A stretch of DNA of 64,000 nt from Paenibacillus methanolicus (GTDB lineage Bacteria > Bacillota > Bacilli > Paenibacillales > Paenibacillaceae), in assembly GCF_008124765.1 (NCBI RefSeq), contig NZ_VNHS01000014.1, positions 109,744 through 173,743 of the forward strand, read 5' to 3'. The notes under the pieces are model-generated. The model had not been told where the DNA came from. It was given only the letters and a program-made list of their open reading frames with translations, and did no database searches. Numbering within the stretch: the first letter of the stretch is position 1; every line of letters begins with the position of its first letter. The position numbers and the translations under genes are program-made. Below are positions 7,505 to 15,642 of this stretch, piece by piece.

Positions 7505-8731
7505 ATGGCACAACCGAACGTAACGAACGAACCGCGGCCGGGGCGGATCGGCGCGTCCAAGCGGCTCTGGATGGCGATTATTCTGGGCAGCCTGAGCGCC
7601 TTTGGGCCGCTGTCGCTCGACATGTATTTGCCGGCGCTGCCGGCGCTTGCGGATGATCTGCGGACGACCGCGTCGCTGGCGCAGCTGAGCTTGACCGCGT
7701 GCATGCTCGGCCTGTCGCTCGGCCAGCTGCTGGCCGGACCGCTCAGCGACGTCCGCGGCAGAAGGGGGCCGCTCTTGATCGGCCTAGTCGTCTACGCGGT
7801 CTCGTCCGTACTATGCGTCTTCGCGGGCAACATTGGGCTCTTCTTGGCCTTGCGCTTCATACAGGGCCTTGCCGGCGCGGCGGGCATCGTCATCTCCCGC
7901 GCGATGGTGCGCGATATCTATTCCGGGACGGAGTTGACCAAATTCTACTCGCTGCTCATGCTCGTGAACGGGGCGGCGCCGATCCTCGCGCCGATTATCG
8001 GGGCGCAGATTCTGCGGTTCGGCGAGTGGCCGACCGTGTTCGCCGTGCTCGCCGGCTACGGCGCGGTCATGCTGATCGCGGCGAGCGCGGGGCTCGGCGA
8101 GACGCTCCCGGCGGACCGGCGATCGGCCGGCGGGCTCCGCGGCACGCTGCGCACGTTCGGCTTGCTGCTGCGCGACCGGCTGTTCATGGGCTATGCGCTG
8201 ACGCAAGGATTCATCATGGCGGGGATGTTTGCGTATATTTCGGGCTCCTCGTTCGTGCTGCAGAACGTGTACGGCGTCTCGCCGCAGACGTTCAGCCTGA
8301 TCTTCGCGATGAACGGAATCGGCATCATCGCCGCGACTCAGATTACGGGCCGCTTGGCGAGCCGAGTCGGCGAGACGAAGCTGCTGCGGGCGGGCATCGC
8401 GATCGCGGCGGCCGGCGGCCTCGCGCTGCTCCCGGCGCTGGCGGCGCAGGGAGGACTCGCCGTCGTGCTGCCGCCGCTGTTCCTTGTCGTGGCGAGCGTC
8501 GGCGTCGTCTCAACGGCGGGCTTCTCGCTCGCGCTGCAGCGGCACGGCCAGAACGCGGGCAGCGCGTCGGCGCTGCTCGGCCTGCTCTCCTTCATCATCG
8601 GCGGCATCGCCGCGCCGTTCGTCGGCATCGCGGGCGAGCACACGGCGCTGCCGCTCGGCGTCGTCATCGCGATCGCCGAGCTGTGCGCGGTGCTCTGCTA
8701 TGCCGCGCTCGTCCGGGGCGGACGGAAGTAG
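7505..8731 (+). CDS. Bcr/CflA-type drug efflux MFS transporter
   Basis: A 408-residue major-facilitator protein with about twelve hydrophobic helices. Hallmarks of the Bcr/CflA branch are LSLDMYLPALP in helix 1, motif A GPLSDVRGRRG at about residues 78-88, and the segment RFIQGLAGAAGIVISRAMVRD. This branch exports bicyclomycin, sulfonamides, chloramphenicol and similar drugs by proton antiport. The ATG at 7505 follows AAAGGGA. The gene forms a two-gene unit with the marR gene and ends at a strong terminator. The specific drug is not predictable. Confidence 0.9.
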   Translation: MAQPNVTNEPRPGRIGASKRLWMAIILGSLSAFGPLSLDMYLPALPALADDLRTTASLAQLSLTACMLGLSLGQLLAGPLSDVRGRRGPLLIGLVVYAVSSVLCVFAGNIGLFLALRFIQGLAGAAGIVISRAMVRDIYSGTELTKFYSLLMLVNGAAPILAPIIGAQILRFGEWPTVFAVLAGYGAVMLIAASAGLGETLPADRRSAGGLRGTLRTFGLLLRDRLFMGYALTQGFIMAGMFAYISGSSFVLQNVYGVSPQTFSLIFAMNGIGIIAATQITGRLASRVGETKLLRAGIAIAAAGGLALLPALAAQGGLAVVLPPLFLVVASVGVVSTAGFSLALQRHGQNAGSASALLGLLSFIIGGIAAPFVGIAGEHTALPLGVVIAIAELCAVLCYAALVRGGRK

Positions 8732-8765
8732 CCCGGACACGTGGCCGCAATCCGCATAAATAATG

Positions 8766-8817
8766 AAAGCCAGCTGCAAGCCGACGGGGGAACCCGACGG
8801 AGCGGCTGGCTTTTTTC
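8766..8817. terminator. Terminator shared by converging genes
   Basis: AAAGCCAGC pairs with GCTGGCTTT around an imperfect inner stem. The hairpin is followed by T6 on the plus strand. It lies between the exporter gene and the minus-strand gene that ends at 8816, so it may serve both. Confidence 0.8.
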
Positions 8818-9364
8818 ATTTCAACGCTTGCTGTCTTTTTTGGAAGGCAAGCTTCATCTCCTGGATATAGGCATATACATGTTCAATTTTCGGCAGCTCG
8901 ATCGCTTGCTCAATGGCGGCTGTGATGATAGCCGTTCGCTCTTCGTCTGCTCGAAGAGCCTCCGCGAAGCTATTTTCATAATCGCTTAGGAACGCTTCTT
9001 CGGATTCGTAGCTAGGCAGCCACTCGAACAGATAGAGTTCTTTCAGTTGAACATACAACGCCAGGAACTCTTTGATGTTACGCGCAACCGGTTTAATCGG
9101 GTCGTCGGATTCCATCGGTTGTATGAATACGACAGGGGCATTCTCTAAGGAATCTACGGTATCGCCTTCGGTAAGAAAGGCAAAATGGTCCCCGTTGGCA
9201 CCCGTCGCTAAGAAGACGATGGCGTCTTCGGGGGTACAATCGTATGTGACGTCGTCATCTTCGGCAAAGTAGAGACAAGCTCCGAATAATTCATCGAAGT
9301 CGGCACCGTGTCGGTCCATTAATGTCTTGTCGAGCTCATGCAAGCGCCGCAGCGTGTCGGGCAT
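8816..9364 (-). CDS. Conserved-looking cytosolic protein of unknown function
   Basis: A 182-residue acidic protein with no signal peptide or membrane helix. I do not recognise the family with certainty. The central part, with FLATGANGDHFAFLT and a VVFIQPM..DDP segment, resembles the SUKH/SMI1-type proteins that act as immunity or scaffold proteins in Firmicutes. The C-terminal half is helical and charged. The start at 9364 follows AGAGGA at 6-nt spacing; in-frame ATGs at 9382 and 9397 are possible. It stands alone, converging with the drug exporter. No toxin partner is visible nearby. Confidence 0.65.
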   Translation of the reverse strand: MPDTLRRLHELDKTLMDRHGADFDELFGACLYFAEDDDVTYDCTPEDAIVFLATGANGDHFAFLTEGDTVDSLENAPVVFIQPMESDDPIKPVARNIKEFLALYVQLKELYLFEWLPSYESEEAFLSDYENSFAEALRADEERTAIITAAIEQAIELPKIEHVYAYIQEMKLAFQKRQQALK

Positions 9365-9472
9365 TTCGTATCCTCTAATCATTTCGTTCCCCCGCATTTC
9401 AATATATAGGCTACCCTCGCTTCATTGTACAAGGAAATACGCGAAGGTGTCGTGTTTCCGTGCCACCCGATC

Positions 9473-9874
9473 TTACTTAGTTAACTTGATTAACGATCTT
9501 TCCGGAAGCCAGGTCAGCATTTCATCCATGATCCTAACGGATTCCTCCGAAGCGTCCCAGGAGTCGCGCTCTTGTTCGTTTCGCCTGAGAATGTAGGGCG
9601 TATAAACCTTCTGTCTTCTCCAATTGGCGATCCATTGGGAATCCATGATGACGGAGATGAATTTCTGGTTATCGCTCGCCCTCCCGATCACGCGGATTCT
9701 TTCATACCCGTCTCCCCAAATAAAGGGAGAGCAATACACTTTCGTTCCCGGCCTGAACTGCCTGGTGCCGCTGAAGAAAATTTCGCTGCCGCGATCAAGG
9801 TAGGTTCCTTCGCTCAAAATATTTCCGACCAAGCACCAAATGTAGGTTCTGGCGCCTCCGTCCTCGGCTTCCAT
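9473..9874 (-). CDS. Conserved protein of unknown function (TYIWCLVGNI type)
   Basis: A 133-residue soluble protein. Segments such as TYIWCLVGNI, GTKVYCSPFIWGDGYE, VIGRASDN and IANWRRQKVYTPYIL match a family I recall as widespread and uncharacterised in Bacillales; that recollection could not be checked. The composition suggests a compact beta-rich fold with several Trp and Tyr. The ATG at 9874 is chosen because GAGG lies 8 nt upstream; GTG and ATG codons at 9883 and 9880 overlap that site. It follows the AraC gene by 49 nt on the same strand, so it may be co-transcribed, but no functional link is evident. Confidence 0.7.
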   Translation of the reverse strand: MEAEDGGARTYIWCLVGNILSEGTYLDRGSEIFFSGTRQFRPGTKVYCSPFIWGDGYERIRVIGRASDNQKFISVIMDSQWIANWRRQKVYTPYILRRNEQERDSWDASEESVRIMDEMLTWLPERSLIKLTK

Positions 9875-9923
9875 TTGCATCACCTCGCACAGCTATTTAT
9901 CGGATGGCCGCCCAATAACCCCG

Positions 9924-10805
9924 CTACTCCTCGTCTCCCCCTTGATGCAACCTTCGGTAATCCCTTGCGGACATCCGCGTCACAGCCTTGAACATTTTGC
10001 CAAAGTGCGAGAAGTTGCCGAATCCGACCTGGCCGGCGATATCGGTAATCTTGAGCGGGGTGTCCCGGAGCAGCCGCTGCGCTTCCTTCAGCCGCGTCAG
10101 ATTGACGTAGTCGATAATCGTAAACCCCGTGATCTCCTTGAACATCCGGCTGAGATAGTAGGGGCTGATATAAAAGCGCGCGGCGAGCTCGTGGATATGC
10201 ACCGGCGCGGCGTAATGATCGTTCAAGTGGCGGACGATCTCCGACACCTTGCCGTGCATCGGCGTGACCGGAGGCGCGGCATCCGCCGCTTGCGGGTGGT
10301 CCGCGGCGTACCGGGCGCACAGCAGCAGCAGATCGATCAGCGCATGGCGAAGATACAACTCGCATCCCGGCGCCCGATCCCGCAGCTCCTGCACGATCCG
10401 CGCGGCATGGCCCCGGACGATGCGCTGCTCGTCCGCCGGCAGGCGCACGAGCGGCGTGGCGAGGGCGAACGGGCTGCGCAGCAGCTCGGCGTCCGCCTCG
10501 GGCAGCGCCTGCAGCATCGGTTCGTCGAAATGCATCACGAGGCGGGCATGCGGGCCCGTGCCGGACTGGATCGATTTGTGCAGCTCGTGCTTGCCGATCA
10601 AGATCAGATCCCCGGCCTCAACGGGATGGGCGGCGTCCTTGATGAAGTAGGTGCGCCTGCCTTCGAGCAGCAAATAAATTTCGTAATACGGATGCCAATG
10701 CTGGCTGTCCATGCTGAACGGCTCCGTCCGCCGAATATATTCCATATAGATGGACTTGCCCGCCGGCGCGCCGTAATCCAGCTGTTCCGGTTTGGCGTAT
10801 GCCAT
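9924..10805 (-). CDS. AraC-family regulator with N-terminal cupin domain
   Basis: A 293-residue protein. The first half has cupin features (HWHPYYEIYLLLEG, GDLILIGKHELH), as in sugar-sensing AraC proteins. The last hundred residues hold the double helix-turn-helix with FYISPYYLSRMFKE and ITDIAGQVGFGNFSHFGKMFK. The ATG at 10805 follows GGAGG. The gene is divergent from the oxidoreductase and uxaC genes, so it is the likely activator of that sugar-acid locus, responding to a uronate or related ligand. This role comes from position only. Confidence 0.88.
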   Translation of the reverse strand: MAYAKPEQLDYGAPAGKSIYMEYIRRTEPFSMDSQHWHPYYEIYLLLEGRRTYFIKDAAHPVEAGDLILIGKHELHKSIQSGTGPHARLVMHFDEPMLQALPEADAELLRSPFALATPLVRLPADEQRIVRGHAARIVQELRDRAPGCELYLRHALIDLLLLCARYAADHPQAADAAPPVTPMHGKVSEIVRHLNDHYAAPVHIHELAARFYISPYYLSRMFKEITGFTIIDYVNLTRLKEAQRLLRDTPLKITDIAGQVGFGNFSHFGKMFKAVTRMSARDYRRLHQGGDEE

Positions 10806-11137
10806 GGTGGACCGCCTCCTGGCCGATGATTGTCCTTATTATAGCAAGATTAGCGGGGTTGGGGATGAATTGAGCAGGAAATGAAGAGAAAAAGATTGTA
10901 TGTTGCCCTATCCTTAAGGAAAAGGGAAAGCGATTCCACGACGTTCAAGCGGTCGCCAATTGATCACGAAGCAGAACAAGGCGTAACTCGGCGTCGAATC
11001 TTGCGTTCAGGCTTGAAGTCCGGTGCTCATTTAGGTTGACCTAAACTCAGCTCCTCCTTCTTCGCCTTCTCGCAACCTTCTCGGTGCTGAACTGTCGACT
11101 TTTTGAACGCACAATTTTAACGTAAAGGATGAAGGAC
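10806..11137. promoter_or_regulatory. Divergent regulatory region araC / oxidoreductase
   Basis: No gene is visible in this 332-bp gap. It carries a perfect dyad at 11030-11045 (TTTAGGT-tg-ACCTAAA), a candidate operator, and an imperfect dyad around CCTTAAGG at 10906-10926. I found no convincing -35/-10 pair. The segment 10928-11010 has coding-like composition on the minus strand but contains stops. Confidence 0.45.
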
Positions 11138-12433
11138 ATGACGGTCAAAAAGAAATACGTGCTCGTCGGCAGCGGCGGGCGGGCGGAATTTTTCTACGGG
11201 GCGATCGCGAGAGACTTCCGGGAGACGAGCGAGCTGCTCGCGTTCTGCGACTCGAACCAGACGCGGATGGACTATGCGAACAAGCTGCTGGCCGAGCGCT
11301 ACGACTACGAGACGGTGCGCACGTACAAGCCGGAGCAATTCGACGAGATGATCGCCGCCGAGGGGCCGGACGCGGTCATCGTGACGAGCGTGGACCGCAC
11401 GCATCATACGTACATTATCCGGGCGATGGAGCTCGGCTGCGACGTCATCACGGAGAAGCCGATGACCGTCGACGCGGACAAATGCCAGGACATTCTGGAC
11501 GCGGTGGAGCGGACCGGCCGCCATGTGCGCGTCACCTTCAACTACCGCTATGCGCCGCATCACACGAAGGCGCGGGAGCTTATCGAGGACGGCGCGATCG
11601 GGCAAGTAACGAGCGTTCACTTCGAATGGCTGCTCAACACCCAGCACGGCGCGGACTACTTCCGCAGATGGCACCGGGACAAACGCAACAGCGGCGGCTT
11701 GCTCGTCCATAAGTCGACGCACCATTTCGACCTCGTCAACTTCTGGATCGGCTCGGAGCCCGATACGGTGTTCGCGTTCGGCGACCTGTTGTTCTACGGC
11801 AAGGAGAACGCGGAAGCTCGGGGCGTGACGAAGTTCTACGACCGGGCGACGGGCAACCCGAACGCCGAAGGCGACCCGTTCGCACTGCAGCTGGACGGCA
11901 ATCCGCACCTGAAGAGGATGTACCTGGACGCCGAGCCAGAGGACGGATACCGCCGCGACCAAAGCGTGTTCGGCGACGGCATCAACATCGAGGATACGAT
12001 GGGCGTCATGGTTCGTTACAAGAACAAGGCGATTCTGACCTACTCGCTGAACGCCTACTTGCCTTGGGAGGGCTACCGGATCGCGTTCAACGGCACGAAG
12101 GGACGGATCGAGATGAACGTCGTTGAACAATCCTACGTCAACTCCGGCGGCGACAAGGCGCTGGAAGGCGCGATCAAGGGGCAGCAAATCACTGTCTTCC
12201 CGATGTTCGGCGCGCCGTACGAGGTGCAGGTCGAGGAGGGCGCGGGCGGCCACGGCGGCGGCGACCCGGTGCTGCTGAACGATATTTTCGGCGTGCCGGC
12301 CGAGGATCGCTTCCGCCGCGCGGCCAACCATGTCGACGGGGCCAAATCGATCCTGACCGGCATCGCGGCCAACCAGTCGATTCGCACCGGGCTTCCGGTG
12401 AAGGTCGACTCGCTCGTGAAGTTCCGCGGGTAA
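11138..12433 (+). CDS. Gfo/Idh/MocA-family NAD(P)-dependent oxidoreductase
   Basis: A 431-residue enzyme. The N-terminal Rossmann fold begins with VGSGGRAEF at about 10-18, and the family EKP motif is at 106-108. A long C-terminal domain includes HKSTHHFDLVNFWIG, the segment that usually holds the catalytic His and substrate contacts. At 431 residues it is longer than the typical 330-390. The ATG at 11138 has AAAGGA 8 nt upstream; ATG 11129 overlaps that site. It precedes uxaC on the same strand, suggesting oxidation of a hexuronate, inositol or similar polyol. The substrate is not fixed by sequence. Confidence 0.87.
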   Translation: MTVKKKYVLVGSGGRAEFFYGAIARDFRETSELLAFCDSNQTRMDYANKLLAERYDYETVRTYKPEQFDEMIAAEGPDAVIVTSVDRTHHTYIIRAMELGCDVITEKPMTVDADKCQDILDAVERTGRHVRVTFNYRYAPHHTKARELIEDGAIGQVTSVHFEWLLNTQHGADYFRRWHRDKRNSGGLLVHKSTHHFDLVNFWIGSEPDTVFAFGDLLFYGKENAEARGVTKFYDRATGNPNAEGDPFALQLDGNPHLKRMYLDAEPEDGYRRDQSVFGDGINIEDTMGVMVRYKNKAILTYSLNAYLPWEGYRIAFNGTKGRIEMNVVEQSYVNSGGDKALEGAIKGQQITVFPMFGAPYEVQVEEGAGGHGGGDPVLLNDIFGVPAEDRFRRAANHVDGAKSILTGIAANQSIRTGLPVKVDSLVKFRG

Positions 12434-12660
12434 CCGGCCGTCCGTCGCGGTCGGCTTGCTTGGATCGCGGCCGCAGTACGATAGGCGGTAACCGTTGCTG
12501 CCTTCGCAGGAATGGATTCACGCTCATCCCTTAAAGCGCAAATCCGAGTGTCGCAGCATCGCCAATCAAACACCCGCGCGTCGGACTGTCTCCATTTTTT
12601 AAATGGCGTCGCCCGCGCGCGTTTTCCCCATTTCCCCGAAAAATGAAGGAGGCGTATCCG

Positions 12661-14070
12661 TTGAAACCTTTTCTGGACGACCAATTTCTGTTGACGAATG
12701 CCGTAGCCGAGCAGCTGTACCATGAGCACGCGGCGAAACTGCCGATTATCGATTACCACTGCCATCTGGATCCGAAGGAAATCTACGAGAATAAGCAGTT
12801 CGCCAATTTGACGGCCATCTGGCTGTACGGCGACCACTATAAGTGGCGGGCGCTGCGCGCGAACGGCGTGCCCGAGCAGCTCGTGACCGGCGGCGAAGGC
12901 GTCTCCGACTACGATCGGTTTCTGGCCTGGGCCAAAACGGTGCCGGCGACGCTGGGCAATCCGCTCTACCATTGGTCGCATCTCGAGCTGGCCCGCTACT
13001 TCGGCATCACCGAGCTGATCAACGAGAAGAACGCGCCCGCGATTTGGGAGCAAGCGAATGCCAAGCTGGCGACGGACGCGTTCCGCGTGCGGGACTTGAT
13101 TGCGGCCAACAAAGTGGAGGTCATCTGCACGACGGACGATCCGGCGGATACGCTGGAATACCATATCGGCATTCGCGAGATCGAAGGCTTCGACTGCCGC
13201 GTGCTGCCGTCCTTCCGTCCGGACAAGGCGCTGGAGATTCGCCGCGCGACGTTCCTGCCGTGGCTCGATAAGCTGGCGGCGGTTCATGGCGCGCCGATTG
13301 GCGATTACGACGGCTTGCTCGCGGCGCTCGAAGGGCGCGCGCGTTTCTTCGACGAGCAAGGCTGCCGCGTCTCCGATCATGCGCTCGATTACGTGCCGTA
13401 CGCGGAGACGACCAAGGCGGAAGCGGCTGCCATTTTCGCGCGGGCGGCGGCAGGAGAGTCGGTCACGCTCGAAGAAGAGAAGAAGTATAAAACCTTCACG
13501 CTGCTGTTCCTCGGCAATCTCTACCGGGAGCTCGGCTGGGCGATGCAGCTGCACATTCACGCGGCGCGCAACGGCAGCAGCCGAATGTTCGCCAAGCTGG
13601 GACCGGATACCGGCTTCGATTCCGTGAACGAGGGCGAGGTCGCCTACCCGTTGTCGCGCCTGCTGGACCGTCTCGATTCGGAAGGCGGACTGCCGCGGAC
13701 GATTCTGTACTCGCTCAATCCGAACGATTACGACGTCCTCGGAACGCTCATGGGCAGCTTCCAGGGCGACGGCATTCCGGGCAAAATCCAGCTCGGCGCG
13801 GCTTGGTGGTTCAACGATACGAAGGACGGCATGCTCGCCCAAATGAACGCGCTCGCGAATTACGGGCTGCTGAGCCGTTTCGTCGGGATGTTGACCGATT
13901 CCCGCAGCTTCCTCTCCTACACCCGCCACGAGTACTTCCGCCGCATCTTGTGCAACATGCTCGGCGAATGGGTGGCGCGCGGCGAAGCGCCGCACGATAT
14001 GGAGCTGCTGGGCGGGATGGTCGAAGACATCTGCTACGGCAACGCGAAGCGGTATTTCGAGTTCGGATAG
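12661..14070 (+). CDS. uxaC: Glucuronate isomerase UxaC
   Basis: A 469-residue protein, very close in length to the E. coli enzyme (470). It converts D-glucuronate to fructuronate (and galacturonate to tagaturonate) in the cytoplasm as the first step of uronate catabolism. Family segments include IIDYHCHLDPKEI with metal-binding histidines, GDHYKWRA, GNPLYHWSHLEL, the DDP segment at about residue 160, and near the end FVGMLTDSRSFLSYTRHEYFRRIL. The TTG at 12661 is chosen because AAGGAGG ends 8 nt before it; the ATG at 12643 precedes that site and would add residues absent from the family. The rest of the pathway (uxaB, uxuA) is not in the window. Confidence 0.97.
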   Translation: MKPFLDDQFLLTNAVAEQLYHEHAAKLPIIDYHCHLDPKEIYENKQFANLTAIWLYGDHYKWRALRANGVPEQLVTGGEGVSDYDRFLAWAKTVPATLGNPLYHWSHLELARYFGITELINEKNAPAIWEQANAKLATDAFRVRDLIAANKVEVICTTDDPADTLEYHIGIREIEGFDCRVLPSFRPDKALEIRRATFLPWLDKLAAVHGAPIGDYDGLLAALEGRARFFDEQGCRVSDHALDYVPYAETTKAEAAAIFARAAAGESVTLEEEKKYKTFTLLFLGNLYRELGWAMQLHIHAARNGSSRMFAKLGPDTGFDSVNEGEVAYPLSRLLDRLDSEGGLPRTILYSLNPNDYDVLGTLMGSFQGDGIPGKIQLGAAWWFNDTKDGMLAQMNALANYGLLSRFVGMLTDSRSFLSYTRHEYFRRILCNMLGEWVARGEAPHDMELLGGMVEDICYGNAKRYFEFG

Positions 14071-14111
14071 GCGAGTAAACGGCAGCGGCGCGAAGGAGAA
14101 GGAGCTTGCGC

Positions 14112-14615
14112 ATGGAAGGGAATTTGAAGCTTCGGCCAGCCGCGGAGACGGATTGGCCGCTCGTCCATCGTCTTATTATCGAAGCGTTCCGCGAATATGA
14201 AGGCGTGCTCGTTCCCCAGTCCGGCGCCCTTCGCGAGACGGTGGCGAGCATCCGGGAGACGGTGTCCGGCCGCGGCGGCGCCCTGATCGCGGAGACGGCG
14301 GACGGGTCGGCCGCGCTCGGCACGGCGCTCCACTACGTGGTGGAGAAGCACTTGTACGTCGGCCGCGTATCCGTCGTTCCCGCGGCACGCGGACAAGGCG
14401 TTGGCAAGGCGCTCATGCTGGAGATGGAGCGGATCGCGCGCGAAGCGGGTCTAGCCGAAATTCGCGTGTCGGTCCGGCTGTCGCTGCCGGATAACGTCGC
14501 CTTTTACGAGCGGCTCGGCTATGAAGCCTTCGACCATGTCTTTTACCCCGACCGGACGGACAGTTGGTACGAAATGAGGAAGCGGCTGGGCGCGGCGCTT
14601 TCGGAATCGGACTGA
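14112..14615 (+). CDS. GNAT-family N-acetyltransferase
   Basis: A 167-residue single-domain acetyltransferase. The acetyl-CoA pyrophosphate loop is RGQGVG at 93-98, preceded by the beta-4 strand VGRVSVVPAA. The later NVAFYERLGYEAF is the usual GNAT C-terminal motif. The ATG at 14112 has AAGGAG at 7-nt spacing; a TTG at 14106 is too close. It begins 41 nt after uxaC and could be read through from it, but the target substrate is unknown. Confidence 0.88.
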   Translation: MEGNLKLRPAAETDWPLVHRLIIEAFREYEGVLVPQSGALRETVASIRETVSGRGGALIAETADGSAALGTALHYVVEKHLYVGRVSVVPAARGQGVGKALMLEMERIAREAGLAEIRVSVRLSLPDNVAFYERLGYEAFDHVFYPDRTDSWYEMRKRLGAALSESD

Positions 14616-14760
14616 TGGCGCTCGGACGCGGGTAGTTAAGGCCGCCGGAGCCATCAACGGCGGAACCGCGGCCGCTTTGGCGAACGTTCGGGTGAATCCC
14701 GGCGGCAATGCGCGTAAGCGAAGATAAGCAGTCAACCGCAGCAGGACGGCTGCGCGATAA

Positions 14761-14799
14761 GAGGTCAACCAGTGCCGCGGCGGCTGGTTGGCCTTTTTT
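14761..14799 (+). terminator. Intrinsic terminator after the uxaC-GNAT unit
   Basis: AGGTCAACCAG pairs with CTGGTTGGCCT with one mismatch across an 11-nt GC-rich loop and runs into T6. Confidence 0.85.
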
Positions 14800-15178
14800 A
14801 ACGGTTACGTTCTCGTTAGGCGAGAGTACTGCTACTGCGCAGAGTTATTCCGCAGACCGTCCCATGCACCATGCTCATGTTTCTTCAATAAAAGCTGCCA
14901 GATCGTCCGGCTGGCGAACTTCCCCCGATCGGCGCGCGCCAGTTCCGGAAAATGCTGCATGGTTTGGCACGGCCGAACGCAAGCTAGTGGGGGAATAGAA
15001 TGAAGCGCGGCGCGTTCTTTTTCACGGCGCGAGTCGTTTCGTCTTGTAACGGTCTGAGTAAGGTTTCTTGACGGCTTAAGCTTAGTTAGGCGAGGTTTTA
15101 TGCCATTGCCTCGCATCTGGCCGGGCTGAAGCCGGCCCAAACGGCGAAAAACACACGTTGAAACGAAAAACGAAGTAA
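14800..15178. other. Intergenic DNA before the pur control region
   Basis: No supported gene. Two small hairpins are visible: GCGAGG/CCTCGC at 15093-15116 and GGCCGG/CCGGCC at 15119-15137. A minus-strand open frame (15209-14832) has one protein-like stretch near its C-terminus, starting MQHFPELARADRGKF, which could be a gene remnant, but its upstream part is poor and it has no ribosome site. Confidence 0.4.
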
Positions 15179-15275
15179 AATGTTCGTGTTTTCTGACAAT
15201 TTCATTCATTCAGCCCGGTCGATGTGACGCAAAAACGAACTTTAATAAATAGCTTCGGAATTAATGTTCGTATTT
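15179..15275. promoter_or_regulatory. PurR-box-like sites upstream of the pur promoter
   Basis: AAAAACGAACTTT at 15231-15243 and, inverted, AATGTTCGTATTT at 15263-15275 resemble the Bacillus PurBox (AWWWCCGAACWWT) pair, with the CGAAC cores 25 bp apart and facing each other. A third core, AATGTTCGTGTTT, is at 15179-15191. In B. subtilis, PurR bound at such pairs represses pur genes and PRPP relieves it. The purR gene is not in this window, so the control is inferred. Confidence 0.75.
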
Positions 15276-15278
15276 CGG

Positions 15279-15308
15279 TTGACAGCGCCAAGGCACATTC
15301 GGTACACT
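15279..15308 (+). promoter_or_regulatory. pur operon promoter
   Basis: TTGACA at 15279 and TACACT at 15303 are 18 bp apart, a near-consensus SigA promoter directly beside the second PurR box. The transcript would start near 15315, leaving about 45 nt before the riboswitch aptamer. Confidence 0.8.
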
Positions 15309-15360
15309 AGGGGAGTCGAAGAAAGCAGCGTTCGAGTCTGCTTTCCCTAATAAAGCAACC

Positions 15361-15428
15361 CTCGTATAAGTTCGGGAATATGGCCCGAAAGTTTCTACCC
15401 GAGAACCTTAAATTCTTCGGACTACGAG
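15361..15428 (+). promoter_or_regulatory. Purine (guanine-class) riboswitch aptamer
   Basis: The aptamer core matches the purine riboswitch. P1 is CTCGTA/TACGAG, followed by TATAAG, P2 TTCGGG/CCCGAA around AATATGG, then GTTTCTACC, P3, the CCTTAAA segment and GGACTACG. The specificity position in GACTA is C, as in guanine/hypoxanthine aptamers (adenine aptamers have GATTA). It should end pur transcription when guanine is plentiful. The first junction reads TATAAG rather than the usual TATAAT. Confidence 0.95.
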
Positions 15429-15576
15429 CCTATTTGAAGAACGGCCAGCGCTTCCGGGGATAACGGAGATGCGGCACCGGCAACCTGCGCAGACATGATG
15501 AATCATCCGCTTTAGAAGTCCGGTTCGGACGGGCGGCGGCCCGCGCAGGGCGCAGAGGTTCTTCGCTTACGTTCGT

Positions 15577-15626
15577 GTCCCGTGGCAGTCATCCGGTCGG
15601 ATCGCTGTTAGCCGGGATTTTTCTGT
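15577..15626 (+). terminator. pur leader terminator (riboswitch expression platform)
   Basis: TCCCGTGGCAG at 15578-15588 can pair with CTGTTAGCCGGGA at 15605-15617, followed by TTTTTCTGTTTT. It is about 150 nt after the aptamer and before purE, so it probably is the OFF state. Between them GAAGAAC (15436-15442) can pair with GTTCTTC (15558-15564), and AACCTGCGC (15482-15490) with GCGCAGAGGTT (15550-15560). The two pairings overlap and compete, which suggests alternative folds. Confidence 0.7.
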
Positions 15627-15642
15627 TTTCAGGACATATAGG

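Noticed and set aside
14832..15209. A minus-strand protein of 125 residues
   Set aside because: No ribosome site, no recognised motif; only a short stretch looks protein-like.
15430..15576. A PRPP (ykkC-type) riboswitch in tandem with the guanine aptamer
   Set aside because: Such tandems are known before purine genes, but I could not find the conserved ykkC sequence blocks here.
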